Origin: Pyrus communis
Lineage: Eukaryota; Streptophyta; Magnoliopsida; Rosales; Rosaceae
Direction of reading: 5' to 3'
NCBI RefSeq assembly: GCF_963583255.1
Contig: NC_084818.1
Span: 15,936,222 to 16,000,221, forward strand
Length of the DNA stretch: 64,000 nucleotides
Shown: in pieces, positions 35,216 to 47,100 of the stretch
Numbering within the stretch: position 1 is the stretch's first letter
Layout: every line of letters starts with the position of its first letter
Program-made: the position numbers and the translations under genes
The notes under the pieces: model-generated
What the model was told of the DNA's origin: nothing
Databases searched by the model: none
Seen by the model: only the letters and a program-made list of their open reading frames with translations

Positions 35216-35416
35216 GCCGCGAATAAAATCTCTGTTATGAAAGAGTAGGCATACTACGCCCATTCCTTTATTAGTGGCTTTAGGAGATTAGGGTCTCCCC
35301 TTGTATTCTCCCTCCAGAAGGTTGTTGACAATTGGTAAAATTGATAGCCTACAAAACTCAAAAATAACTATTTTTTAAGATACAGGATTAATGATAACTC
35401 AAAAATAAACAACAAA

Positions 35417-35494
35417 AAACGTTAAGTCATCCAATATTAAAATAGCTTCTTTCTATGTTGTATGTACGTTGTAGTATTGGATGACTTAATGTTT
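35417..35494. repeat. 20-bp inverted repeat with 38-nt loop
   Basis: AAACGTTAAGTCATCCAATA (35417-35436) pairs with TATTGGATGACTTAATGTTT (35475-35494) with one mismatch. It could be a small MITE or a fold-back RNA. Confidence 0.85.
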
Positions 35495-35992
35495 CCTATG
35501 TGAGATCCTCGAACAGCCAAGAAATAAAATTAATACAGACGCAAGTGTAATTAGATGCTTTAAATGAATTACTTGTCAAATCTGAATGCTGAAAATCTCA
35601 AAGAATATCAAATATTCAACATCACAATCACATGCACCACAAAAGTAGATGTACACTGTCTCTAAAGTATAGACCAGTAGGATAAGTTAGCCTAAACCCT
35701 AAACCCTAAACCATAACCATATCCATTCCTCAGCAAAACAACTAAATCACACACTAAAAAGCCAAACAAAGACAGGAAACCCCTACTTTTTGTTGACTAA
35801 GTATGATATCCATGCATCGTTGATCGCGTATCGACACTGCGTTTCTGTTGACAAGAAAACGGTTTTGGTGACGCGCTCTCCCAGTCTCACTACACCTCAG
35901 AAGACGCTGTTCTTATATTCATATAGAGAGGTAATTTCACATCTTAACCGAACACGCGCGGAGGCATATCGAGAGGAGAAGGGGTGGGGGGA

Positions 35993-36090
35993 ACCAGATG
36001 ACCTCAAGTTATCCTTTGTTGCACTAGGGTTCAAGGCCATAACCAGATGACCTCAAGTTATCCTTTGTTGCACTAGGGTTCAAGGCCATA
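35993..36090. repeat. Perfect 49-bp tandem duplication
   Basis: Two identical copies, 35993-36041 and 36042-36090, beginning ACCAGATGACCTCAAG and ending AAGGCCATA. The absence of differences points to a recent event. Confidence 0.95.
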
Positions 36091-36431
36091 AGCTCAAATT
36101 TTCTTTCGCTTCTGGTGTCTAGCCAAATACTGACAATCTTCTATATTCCACAGTAGCAGAATTTTTATCATCTAAAAGATCTTCATTTATCTGTTGCACT
36201 ATTACAACAAGAAAATATTACAATTACCGTCGTATCGGTTCCGACACGGGCCAAAGAGGTCATGCTCAAGCCAAATACAATGCGTGATTGAATTCCCTTA
36301 ACTAGAAGGTAAAATCGAATAAATTCCAATAGCTCTCTACCATTCTGGCATCTATAAATTACAATATGTCCAACCATTTAAAGCCGTTTGTGATCAGGGT
36401 TAAAGTAACTCCACCGATGTTGCAATAGGAT

Positions 36432-39383
36432 TTAAGCTTCCTTCTTTTTAACCCGGTATGGATACTTCTGGTATATTGAAATGCTGCTAGCCACGAGAGG
36501 AAGAGCCAGGAGACAATATAGTGAAGGTGGTTTCCCTTCAAAAATGAACTGCAGCATAGCGGTAACAAGAAGAGCAGAAACAATAACAAACCCCTGCAAT
36601 CATGTTAGAGCTTCCGCGGTAAGTACTTTTAAAACTTAATAGGCCTTGCAAGAATATAACCGTATAAGAAGTTTGTGTAAATCTAGAGGGAGTTATCTTC
36701 CCAGCCGCTCTCACCAAAATGATCACTCAGAAACTATAAGTGTATCCCAAAGGATTAGATTAACTTACCAAACAATTCCGTATATTTTGTCAGATTTTCA
36801 AAGATATGTGAATGAAGATCAGTATAAAACTTAAGAACTAGAGAGCTATGATTGAGATATCCCGTGAATAAAGCAGATCAAGGTAACCTAGCTATTATTT
36901 TCTTAAAGTAGGTAGCATGTTGATTCTAGTGATCAAGCATAACAGTGAATTTATAAACAATGTCAGGGTTTTATTTCTCTTTGCTTTCAGCCTAAGTTTG
37001 CAACGAAATTTCAAATAAAGCTAGTAGTGAGTGAGGTTGAGAGCATCGGATAACTGCTATTGTTATCCTTGTTTTGTTAAACTTGCCTTTTTCACGCCAC
37101 CAGCATAACTTGTGACTAGGCCAACAAGAATTCCACCAAGGGCATTGGACATGACTGGGATCTGGAAATAAAAACAGAACAAAAATATTATTTGGAAAGG
37201 TACACGATAACACGTGCAACGCATAGTTAACAGAGAAAACATTACATTTATTTTCTTTGCCAAGTACTATTTATTGAAAAAGTATATCTTCTAAATAATA
37301 TTTGGGATGGGCGGTACTTCCTTTATTTATTTATTTTCCTTGGTGATGCAAGATGTTTCAAATACAACAAAAAAGAAGACCCAAGTATGCACCGTTTTGC
37401 TTAACGTAAGATAATTACTTCCCACAGATACAGTCCAATAATTAAAATAAGACAAAGTTTTGCACAGAAATAGAATTAGAGCCCACTAAGAGAGCAACTT
37501 AAACTTAGCAACAAATGGGAAAAAATAGACCGACTGTATAATTGTGTTTACAAAAGGGACTATATAGTTTCTATGGTTACAAATCAGACTTGAGAACACC
37601 AGGAAAGAAAAAAAGAAAAAAAGAGGAAAACAGACAACGTGCGGATGGATATCTACAGGAACAGCAAACCATAGAGAAGCAGCATGACCATCCAAAATGT
37701 TTCCCTTTGAATTGAATCCAGAGCTGATGACAAACAATAATTTCTTTCATATGACTATTATTTTTCAGTCTGCCTTCCAAACAAAACCAATGGTTTGTGG
37801 TGGTTTTGATTATTGCATGGGTGTTACTAAGCAATTAAAGAAACTCCAAGTATGTTTCGACAAGGGAATTGCAAGTTCCAAGGGATTTAGGCTAAATTAG
37901 TTAGGGAGACAGCACAAATGATTTCGAGGAGGGTTTGAAATGACTTAGATACAACGACTTTTAAGGGGCGCTCTAAATGACTACTTGAAAGCAGTCACTT
38001 GTGAATCCTTTCTATGGTATTTGTAATGATTATAGTGCAAGTAAAATCCCTCAATCTATTGTTTTTTGGTTCATTTGTAACTAACTTATCCTAATTTTCT
38101 TTGGTACTTTCAAATCCCTCATCCGAATATAGCCCCAAAGGAATCAAACAAAGATCCAAAAACTGAAGGAAAATGTTAAATACAGTGATGATCATTACCC
38201 AAGTCATCAAAGTCCATCCATAAAAAAATCCATGTATTCTGATGGCTTCTCCATCTGGAGATTTAGAGGTACTGGCCAACAGGCACAAACTTCCCACAAT
38301 GGACATCTCTACTGTCATCAAATACGATGAGTGTTTCTTAACCTGGAATATAAGAGCAACAAAGTTAAATTGACGAGACTAGGAAACAGCGCCTTCAAAC
38401 TACAGGATCCGAAACTTTTTGCTCACCTGGGAAGCCCATTGACACAAAGAGGATGCCAAACCTGAGAGTACAGAGGCCACCAGGACAGGAATTATCCCAC
38501 TAAACAATATTTGGTCAGAACTGCCACTACCAGTCCCTTTTTTGGAGCCTTCCCCAAAACTTAAAAGAACAGCAGCCATAATCAATAAAACGAGCGCCCC
38601 AATTTGCTGAATCGATTGCTTCTGCCTACACATAACAGATTGCACTCAAATATCAATCTAATGGGTGATCTCATACACTCGGAACTCTCTGAATCAACTA
38701 ACATTCAGCAAATTCATAAACTAGAAACCGAATAGCGACATATCTTAGGCTCAAACGACGACAAATTCAGTCTAATGAGTACTATATCATCAATATTCAA
38801 ATGCCTTAGAGCTCTTTAAAAACTACCATAGCTACTTAACCCGGCACAAATATTCGGAGTTTACAATGCATCCATTCCACATACCTCAAAATCAAATAGG
38901 TAAAGAGAGCAGTGAAAATGATTTTAGTCTGGTTAAGCATTGAAAAGGTGAGCGAATCAAGGTTCTTGTAAGAAATCTGCAGCAAACTATTCTGCAATGC
39001 GTAAATGGAGGCGGGAAGCCCCGAGGCGGTCAGTGCACCAACCAACGTCCACTCTCTGTACACCTTCTTCAAGCTGCCGTCTCTAGCCATGAAAATTAGG
39101 GCACAGATAATCTTGGCTATCTCGCACGTCAGGACCGATGACGTCACGATCACTTCTCTACTGCGAGAAGAAATTACAGACAAAATGTACAAGTTTTAGA
39201 TAATCAATCGGTGATTGGGGGATGTTAGGGATCGAGGAAGGGGTGGGAGTACCTGGTGAAGCGTTTGGAGATGAGGGGCTGAGCTCCGTACTGGAGTGTG
39301 AGTAGAAGGGAGTAGAACCAGACCCTTGAGTTTATTTTCTCTGCGCTCGGCGGTGCCGGAGCTTTTTGCTTTCCGGCCGCCAT
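36432..39383 (-). CDS. ROCK1: UDP-GlcNAc/GalNAc-type nucleotide-sugar transporter, ROCK1 orthologue
   Basis: ER/Golgi nucleotide-sugar antiporter of the DMT superfamily; in Arabidopsis ROCK1 imports UDP-GlcNAc/UDP-GalNAc into the ER and affects cytokinin response through quality control of CKX proteins. Exons on the minus strand: 39253-39383, 38885-39160, 38427-38625, 38199-38342, 37087-37161, 36432-36593; 987 nt, 328 residues. Family blocks seen: LLTLQYGAQPLISKRF, VLTCEIAKIICALIFMARDG, ASGLPASIYALQNSLLQISY, GIIPVLVASVLSGLASSLCQ, VKKHSSYLMTVEMSIVGSL. About ten hydrophobic helices. It ends with a dilysine-like KKKEA tail, suggesting ER retrieval (inference). Intron 5 has a GC donor (AAG then GCAAGT); all others are GT-AG. 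The start at 39383 follows the GC-rich leader; the upstream open frame is not needed. Confidence 0.94.
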
Positions 39384-41372
39384 TTTTGGCGGCGACCTTG
39401 GGAGGGTGAGAGAGAGAGAAAGCGTCGGAGATTTTTCCTGTGATTTGGAATCGTCTTTTGCTGCTACTTTGGGGAAGACACGGGGGGCCGGGCAGTCCCG
39501 ACTCACAGTCAAATGACGTCGTTTTGAGTACAGGTTATTTTGAAATATGAATCCTAATTATGCTTTTTTATCCTTTTTCTTTTTCTTTTTTTTCTTTTTT
39601 TTTCTTTCTTAAGGGACCAGTTTTTGTTAAAAAAAAGATCAATTGGATTTCATAGGATTAAGAAACTTAGGATTTTAATAGATTTTGTTAAGTGATGGAT
39701 TATGAGACTTCTACAAAATCTATATGAATTTTGGAAGATTTGAGAAGATTCATATAACAGATTTCTGTGAATTTTGATAAATTTTACAATGTTGAATCTT
39801 GACCGCCAAATAAATCAAATGATAATAAATCTAACTAGGTTATGAATCCACCAATCAATATTTTCACACAAACCCAACTACTTCAAAGTCTCCAGCTGCA
39901 CCCCCTTTCAATCTTAGTTTCTCCCCCACTTTATTCTTCACTCTTTTCCGTTCCAGCTAACCTCCCTCCTCCAAACCCCTCTATTTTCTTTTTTTTCTTT
40001 TTTTTTTTTCTTTTTTTGTCAATACTCCTCTATTCTTGTTTTCCTCGACTCTCTCTTACTCATCTTCCTTCACAACCCAATTCAAATTCCCCTTCTCTAC
40101 CATGAAGAAAAAAAATTGCACAAAATTGCAAAAAGAATTGTAGAAAAATAACAGAGATAAAAGAAAAAATTGCAGAGATGAAAGAAGAAGATAAAGTGTG
40201 AGAGGAAGAGGGAGATGATCTTGGATTTGAAATCCTAAGGTGTGAGGTAGGATTCTATTTGGTCTTGGATGTATATACTTCTTGCTCTCAAATCCCACAA
40301 AATCCACAACTTAATAAAATCTTACAAAATCTTTAATTTTTCAATACACAGAGATTTGGATGGACTTTAAAAATGATTATTGAAATCTTGATTGACTACA
40401 CCTAGATTTGCATGGATTCTAAAAATCCTTTAAAATCATTTGGTTGACTACAGTAGGATTTTAAAGTCTTTTAAAATCCTTCTAAATCTAAGTTTGAGTG
40501 CACCCCCCATGAATACTAATTATGTTTTTTTACTTTTTTTTTTAAAGGGACCATTTTAAAAAAAAAAAAAACAAAGAAAAAAAAAATCAATTGGTGTTTC
40601 GTTACAATAGTTCACATTTTGATACTAAAATCCTAAAAAATATTTATAACCCTTCTTTGCAAAACCCTAAATATTCATTAGCAAAACCCTGGAAAAATGT
40701 TTTTAACCCTTCTTCGCCAACTAGGGACGAAGACAGAGATCTATATATGAATGTGGTCATCCTCAAACAACAAAATTATAAATTAAAAAGCTAAATAATT
40801 TACTAAAACAATACTAATATATTAATCTATATTTCATACAACATATTACGACATCTCTCCACGCTTTTTCATTTTCTAAAAGCATTGCATGACAATTTCA
40901 TTACCAATACAATCAATTATCTCTCTCTATAAAAATAGTTATCATCCATCCATAAATCTCCCAACCAATTGTTCAAAAATTTCATGGCCTAAAATGCTCT
41001 TTCAATGTTGACAGTAGCAATTGAAAGCGTTAATGCTAATATTACATGATTTTTTTTCTACCAAAAAACTGTGTGGGGTCATCTGCCCCTGCAGGGCCCA
41101 AGGTGGCTTTGTCAATGTCGCGAGCAAACATTTATTTGCCAAAAAAAATTCTTTTTTAGACAACAATATATTTACACTAAAGTAATGGAGAAATAAATTT
41201 GTATTAAACTCGTCATACACGAGATTAAAACCTAAAATCTCTTATTTACAAATGAACAAGAATTTCAATAAACTATAATATTAAGTGACACATATGCGTC
41301 AACCATTTCTTCTAAAAAAAACGGTGGCACATGCATTTTAATATTAGTTTTATTCATTAATTGGAGTCAAAC
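39384..41372. other. ROCK1 upstream region and repeat-rich spacer
   Basis: No gene seen. 39550-40600 holds a fold-back segment (separate entry), pyrimidine-rich runs lie at 39570-39610 and 39980-40020, and AT-rich filler runs to 41372. Confidence 0.5.
39546..40593. repeat. Inverted-arm segment between ~90-bp direct repeats
   Basis: Direct repeats: 39546-39643 (CTAATTATG, poly-T, AAGGGACCA, ATCAATTGG) and 40511-40593 (same order). Between them the ends are inverted copies: GATTTTAATAGATTTTGTTA near 39670 versus, reversed, AACTTAATAAAATCTTACAA near 40310. It may be a non-autonomous fold-back/MULE-like element beside an ancient duplication. Confidence 0.55.
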
Positions 41373-41907
41373 TGTGACATCCCACATTGTCCAGGGGAGT
41401 GGATCTTGTAAGCCTTATATGTATATTCTCATCTTTACCTAGCACGAGGCCTTTTGGGAACTCACTAGCTTCGAAGTTCATCAGGCGAGAGCAATTCGGG
41501 CGAGAGCAATCCCAGGATGGGTGACCCACTGGGAAGTTCTCGTGTGAATTACCAGAAACAAAACCGTGAAGGTGTGGTCGAGGCCCAAAACAGACAATAT
41601 CGTGCTACGGTGGAGTTGAGCTCGGGATGTGGTGGGGGAGTGAATCCTGTAAGCCTTATATGTATATTCTCATCTCTACCTAGCACAAGGCCTTTTGGGA
41701 GCTTACTAGCTTCGAGTTCCATCGGAACTTCGAAGTTAAGCGAGTTCGGGCGAGAGCATTCCCAGGATAAGTGACCCATTGGGAAGTTCTCGTGTGAGTT
41801 CCAAGAAACAAAACTGTGAGGGTGTGGTAGGGGCCCAAAGCGGACAATATCGCGCTACGGTGAAGTTGAGCCTGGGATGTGATGGGGGCTTGAGCGGGGA
41901 TGTGACA
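41373..41907 (+). mobile_element. Cassandra TRIM: two LTR copies in tandem with 5S rRNA-like domains
   Basis: Starts TGTGACATCCC and ends GGGATGTGACA, the inverted ends typical of Cassandra LTRs. Two LTR copies abut near 41636 with no internal region. Each carries a 5S rRNA-derived block (41469-41553 degraded; 41711-41802 better, with AAGTTAAGCGAGTTCGGGCG, GATAAGTGACCCA and GGGAAGTTCTCGTGT). Flanking 5-mers CAAAC and GAAAC agree at four of five positions. The fused LTR-LTR form suggests unequal recombination. Confidence 0.88.
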
Positions 41908-42291
41908 GAAACAATATATGGAGTACCCAATAATATAATCATTAATTTTTATTAAACCGATATTATACTGTAATTTACAATAAGAAGGTGAAGCTAAGCT
42001 ACTTGCACCGTACTTAAATTTGTGCAAATTTTTTGTAAGAAGGTGAAGTTAAGCTGTATTACTCAAAAGAAAAGAAATGCTAATAAGACTCGCTCAAAAG
42101 TATGACTCTCTACACCTCATGTTATTGTGCAAAAAATATGAGGTGACGGAGAAACCATAAAAAGTTTCACTTTTAAGAAAGTCTCCTTTATTTTATTTTT
42201 TTTAAGGAAAGGAATTCATTAAATAGAGCCCTCTACCAATTCCAGAAGCATCAAACAATAGAGCATTCAAAGCTTCAACCGGGATACAGGC
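41908..42291. other. Spacer, no gene
   Basis: AT-rich. A short direct repeat (GTAAGAAGGTGAAG.TAAGCT) occurs near 41980 and 42036. Nothing else seen. Confidence 0.5.
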
Positions 42292-42720
42292 ATCCTAAAT
42301 ATGAAGATTTACAGACTTGATACCAATAGAAGTTAAAGCATCAACCACAAAGTTAGCTTTCCTAAAGATATGACACCACCTAACTTTCTGAAACACAATG
42401 GGGCACCACTTGACATCTTCAAGGATGGACCTCAAGTTCCAAGGCGTCTTGCACTTCCCTTGAACAACATTGATGATAAGTTTGGAGTCTCCCTCAACGA
42501 TAATATGGGAAAAATTCTTTCTTTTCATCCAACATATATCTTCTCGGAGCGCTAAGGCCTCTGCCACATTAATGGAATTAGACCCCAAGTTCAAAGCTCT
42601 CGCAATTAGAGGGTTCCCCGTATCATTCTTGATGATAAATCCTCCAGCTGTAACCGAGTTAATGACAGACCCTCAAAATTGATTTTAACAAAAAGAAGGG
42701 TCGGCTTACAACATTTAATG
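42292..42720 (-). pseudogene. Non-LTR retroelement RNase H (RVT_3) fragment
   Basis: Frame 42295-42594 plus the adjoining frame up to about 42720: KINFEGSV (start of the fold, Asp replaced), GGFIIKNDTGNPL, VAEALALREDICWM (Glu), HIIVEGDSKLII (Asp), and HIFRKANFVVDALTSIG. This is the plant LINE-derived RNase H-like domain. One frame break lies near 42595-42640. Confidence 0.75.
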
Positions 42721-42860
42721 ATATCAATCGAGCTCAAGGTTCTAGCTCAATCACTACACTGCACATTTTCCTTAAGAGAACTCATTAGCAACTGAAATTG
42801 TCCTAATGTAAGTTTGGTTACAATTAGGATTTTCGCTTCTAAATATGATACCATTCATGT

Positions 42861-43440
42861 TGTCAATGCAAATTTTCGCCGTCTCTTGCTTTGACGAAAC
42901 GAAAATGCATCTGTAAAATAATCAACACCTTTGATCAAAGACCTAAGCCTCACGCTCCCACAAGTGTAGGGGAAGGGGGGGGTTAGGCCAATGGATATCC
43001 GATGCCTAAATTAGTTTCTCTGAAAATAGTAAGTGTTTAGGGTTTTTTGGGATAGCAAAAGCTTACCGAAATTTGATAGAGATAAAGATATTTATAGGAG
43101 GAGTGGCTGGCTATGGTGTTCGGGTTTTACCCTACACAAGACGACATCCTATTGGTCAAGGTTTATGAAAAGAATATTTTCAAGATATTAAATAGGAAAT
43201 AATATATTGCGATAATGGTGTAAATATCCTTAATTGATTTAAATAGAGATTACTTACTTGAATCGAGTCAATATTCAATTGAGAATGTATTAAAGATAGG
43301 ATTTGGGTAATTAATTTATATCTTTAATGCCTTAACTCTTCCTTGTCATAGACAGGTGAGCTGTGGGCAATCGTATTCAACTGCATGGACCTTCATGGGT
43401 GTTGAGCTGCTCGATCTGAGAAGCTTGCCCATTTAATGAG
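42861..43440 (-). repeat. LTR-like insertion within the LINE remnant
   Basis: TGTCAATGCAAATTTTCGCC and the following ~100 bp (GAAAATGCATCTGTAAAATAATCA, CCTCACGCTCCCACA) resemble the gypsy LTR at 33777. A TATAAATATC box on the minus strand is near 43095. The right boundary is uncertain. Confidence 0.5.
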
Positions 43441-43499
43441 GGCAATCATGTCTTTATTGGGCAAAAATTCATGCATAACCTCTATAATTTTTTGAATTA

Positions 43500-43760
43500 C
43501 TTTAGGCTCCACACCTGTTGTTCCAGATTTGCCAGCAAACCATTAAAGCTTTGCTAAAAAATACTTAACTCCTTCTCATCCTTATGAGGAAGATTGTTCA
43601 ACCAATCCACCACATTTTTAGAGCATATCTAAGCGAGTCAACATTAGCAAGTTCCACACTTGCCCAACAAAATTGCAATGTAAAAAGATATGATCCTGAA
43701 TAATCACCCACGTACCATGTCAAATTACTCTTTTACACATCTCTGGCACACAGAATGCCT
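43500..43760 (-). pseudogene. LINE zf-RVT (zinc-binding) fragment
   Basis: The minus-strand text reads FVCQRCVKE, then CSK-like positions and WLNNLPHKDE, ALMVCWQIWNNRC, in the order of the zf-RVT domain that precedes RNase H in plant LINE proteins. Stops are frequent. It lies upstream of 42292-42720 on the same strand, with the LTR-like block between. Confidence 0.6.
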
Positions 43761-44013
43761 TTCCAAGCTATGGAATGATTTAAAGTCTACTTTAATATCT
43801 CTCTCAAAAGAAAACAAAACTGGAAGGCGGCCGTCAAAAAAGTTGTACCCACGTGTTAAAGTAAAAAAGAGTCGCCTGGCCCAAACCAGAATCTAGAATC
43901 TCAGACACCACACTAGTATCAAGTGTCAATTAAAACCCTAAATTTAAATGTGGAATCTCATCACACGGTAGTCAGCTCGTCAAAATCTACGGCCGCGATC
44001 AAAGCGAACAGAT

Positions 44014-44020
44014 TATAAAA
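44014..44020 (+). promoter_or_regulatory. TATA box of ASN2
   Basis: TATAAAA, 106 nt before the ATG at 44126, followed by a CT-rich leader. It implies transcription starting around 44045. Confidence 0.7.
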
Positions 44021-44125
44021 GCACCCGATTCCTCTGATTCCGCAGTCACAACTTTCACACTGCCATTTTCCTTCACCGTTCCGCTCCCCTCCGCTGCTAT
44101 TCGCCTCGCCACCGCCACCGCCACC

Positions 44126-47100
44126 ATGTGTGGGATTCTGGCAGTGTTCGGCTGCATCGACAACTCCCAGGCCAAGCGCTCCCGCATCATTGAACTCTCG
44201 CGCAGGTACGCATTTCCATTTCTTGCTTTTTTCCCCCACCTGAATTTTGTTTGATTTCGCCTGGATGGATGAGAGAAGAAGAAACGTTTGGGTGCGGATG
44301 AATGGATTGTAGGTTGAAGCATCGAGGTCCTGATTGGAGCGGATTGCACTGCCATGGAAATTGTTATCTTGCTCATCAACGGTTGGCGATTGTCGACCCT
44401 GCTTCTGGAGATCAGCCTCTTTACAACGAAGACAAGACCGTTGTTGTCACTGTACTCTTTCTCTCTCTCTTCTCTCTCTCTAGCGTTGTGTTGTTGGTAA
44501 TTTGTAAGCATTGCATGTTCTAGTCACAACCCTGTGATTACGAACTTCGATTGATCTTGAATTGGCTGCAACATTATCCAGTTCAGATTTTTTGTAGTTT
44601 TTTTTTATTTTTTTTATGTTGGATTGATTGTTGGAGCTGTGCGTTTAGGTCAATGGTGAGATATATAACCACAAGCAATTGAGAGAAAATCTGAAGTCGC
44701 ATCAGTTCCGAACCGGCAGTGACTGTGAAGTGATTGCACATCTTGTAAGTAAATGAGCAATGCTATGAATCTGGTAATGAAATTACTTTATTTAAATTGG
44801 AATAACAAAAATGGTTCCCTCTTGCATTAATTTATGTAAATTGTTTTCATATTTAACTACTACCGTTTATCTTTGGCAGTATGAAGAACACGGAGAAGAG
44901 TTTGTAGACATGTTGGACGGCATGTTTTCCTTTGTCCTCCTTGACACGAGAGACCAAAGTTTTATTGCAGCTCGAGATGCAATTGGTATCACCCCACTTT
45001 ACATGGGCTGGGGTCTTGATGGTATGTACTGTGTCAGTTTCTTAAAGGCTTATTTTTATTTACGCTCTTGTAACTCCATTTTGATCTCACTTTGCCCCTT
45101 GTAACTCAAAAGTCACCACTTTACTCCTTGAAACTCGAAATTCACTCCACTTTGACTCGTGGACTCTCTCTTCTTTCTCCCTGAAACTTATAGGTCGCCT
45201 CCTAAATGAGTTTAAAATCAAGTTTCAGGGGGTATAACTAAAAATAAGCCTTTCTTAAACTCTTCTGACCAAAACAAGAAAATTACATATTATTTCCTAG
45301 ACTGTTGCTTTATTATCATTATCTTTTCGCAGGATCAATTTGGTTTGCTTCAGAAATGAAAGCTTTAAGTGATGATTGCGAAAGATTCATATCTTTTCCT
45401 CCTGGGCATATTTACTCTAGCAAGCAAGGTATGTACATGCCGAGCTCTTGTTAGTAGCAATGACTTGTATTGGTGAATCATATGAGATCTGCATACAGCC
45501 CTCTTATAATGTCCTTGTCCAATTTAAGAAAAAGGTAGAAGAAATGATTCTATTTATTTAAGGAAACTAAGACATTTTGCACATACTTGGAGGGGTAGGA
45601 CATGTTTTTTATCTTATTACCTTAAAAAGGTTAAATACTTGTGTACTGAGTGTTGTCCTTTTAGATTCGTATAACATGCATGTAAAATGTTGTCCCAAAC
45701 AAAATATGCATGTATAATTCTCAAGTTGTGGGCCTATTAGATTTTGCATGCACTACTAATTTTATTTATCCATTTTATTTTTGCAGGAGAACTTAGAAGG
45801 TGGTACAATCCACCCTGGTTTTTGGAACAGACACCATCGGCTTCTTATGATCCCATAGTTTTACGTAAGGCTTTTGAGAAGGTATGCAATGAAGAACTTT
45901 ACATTTCTGTTTTCTTTACTATAGTTTATGAGTTAGTGGCAATATTTGTAAAGAATCAAATTCCATTTTTGCATTTTTTGTTTTGAGAAGCGTGTTACTT
46001 GGACAAATATACCTATCATATAAATTATTTCTTTCATTTACTCATAACCTTGTTCGTGCATTTGGTTATGCTATGCTGGGTGAATTAAGATGGATCGAAA
46101 AAAAAAAGTTGTATCAATTTTGTGTTATCCCTTCTCCCTAGTGGGGCCTCATGTCATAATATCAGTGTATTAGTTTATTTTAACTCAAGGCTAGGAATGG
46201 TCTTCAGATAAGTGGTTTGTACAGATGAATTTGAATCTATTTAAGACCAGGTAGTAGGTCAAATTGTCCTGCGCATCTCACTCTTATACCACGTTTATTG
46301 TATATAATTTCTAATTTGTCTTCTACTTCGGTACTGAAATCTTGTAGGCTGTGGTGAAGAGACTTATGACAGATGTACCATTCGGTGTTCTTTTGTCTGG
46401 AGGACTGGACTCATCACTTGTTGCTGCTGTGGCCTGTCGCTATTTGGCTGATTCAGAAGCTGCATGTCAGTGGGGATCACAGTTACACACTTTTTGCATT
46501 GGCTTGGAGGTAATCTTTTTAGATTGCCAAAATTGGTGCTTACTCAATGTAGTGCTATCTTGTTTAGATAGCCAAATGTGATGCCCTCTCAAGGTCCCCA
46601 CCCCTTCCCCTTTTTTCCCAGTTCTCTTGACAGCGTGGCTTGGTCAATTGGAGTACCACATCTGTTCACTTTGCGTACAAAAGATGTGTGTTTAGATAAT
46701 GTTATATCTTCATGCTGCGAATCTGTTTTTTATCCTTTTAAAAACTTGTACAGAACTTGATTTCCAGTTTGAAATAAGTATGTATTACACTTTGTAGTAA
46801 AAAAAATCAGAAAAGGGTGGGCTTCGTCCGTTTGTTATGCCTAATGACATCAAAATCTCACTGATAAATAGTTGTACTCTGACACATTTATGTCTATAAT
46901 GAGCAGTTGAGCTGTTAATACGTTTATGATATCTCTATACTTGTATGGTTCATTAAAGTGGCAAGTTCAAAGAAATAAAAGGTCCTTGTTGTAGATGCTT
47001 AATCGTCTTTCACATGTAAATTCTGGCACCGGAGAGATTTAGACACTTTATTGCAATCAATATTTTACGAGGCTTTATCTAGTGATGGTTTTTCTCTACA

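Larger units (their letters stand above)
34341..36431. other. Gene-free region with simple repeats
   Basis: Contains poly-A runs (34500-34650), GTGAGA-type minisatellite at about 35126-35215, a telomere-like run (CCTAAACCCTAAACCCTAAACC at about 35692-35713), a short hairpin and a 49-bp duplication (listed separately). The ORF at 35790-36050 has no recognisable domain. Confidence 0.5.

Noticed and set aside
35692..35716. Telomere-like CCTAAAC repeats
   Set aside because: Only about three units and no subtelomeric context; a common short telo-box-like run in plants.
35790..36050. 86-codon ORF
   Set aside because: It ends inside the 49-bp tandem duplication, shows no domain and has no splice context.
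41469..41802. Genuine 5S rRNA gene
   Set aside because: The matches are partial and sit inside LTRs with the TGTGACATCCC ends; this is the Cassandra-derived 5S domain, not a cellular gene array.
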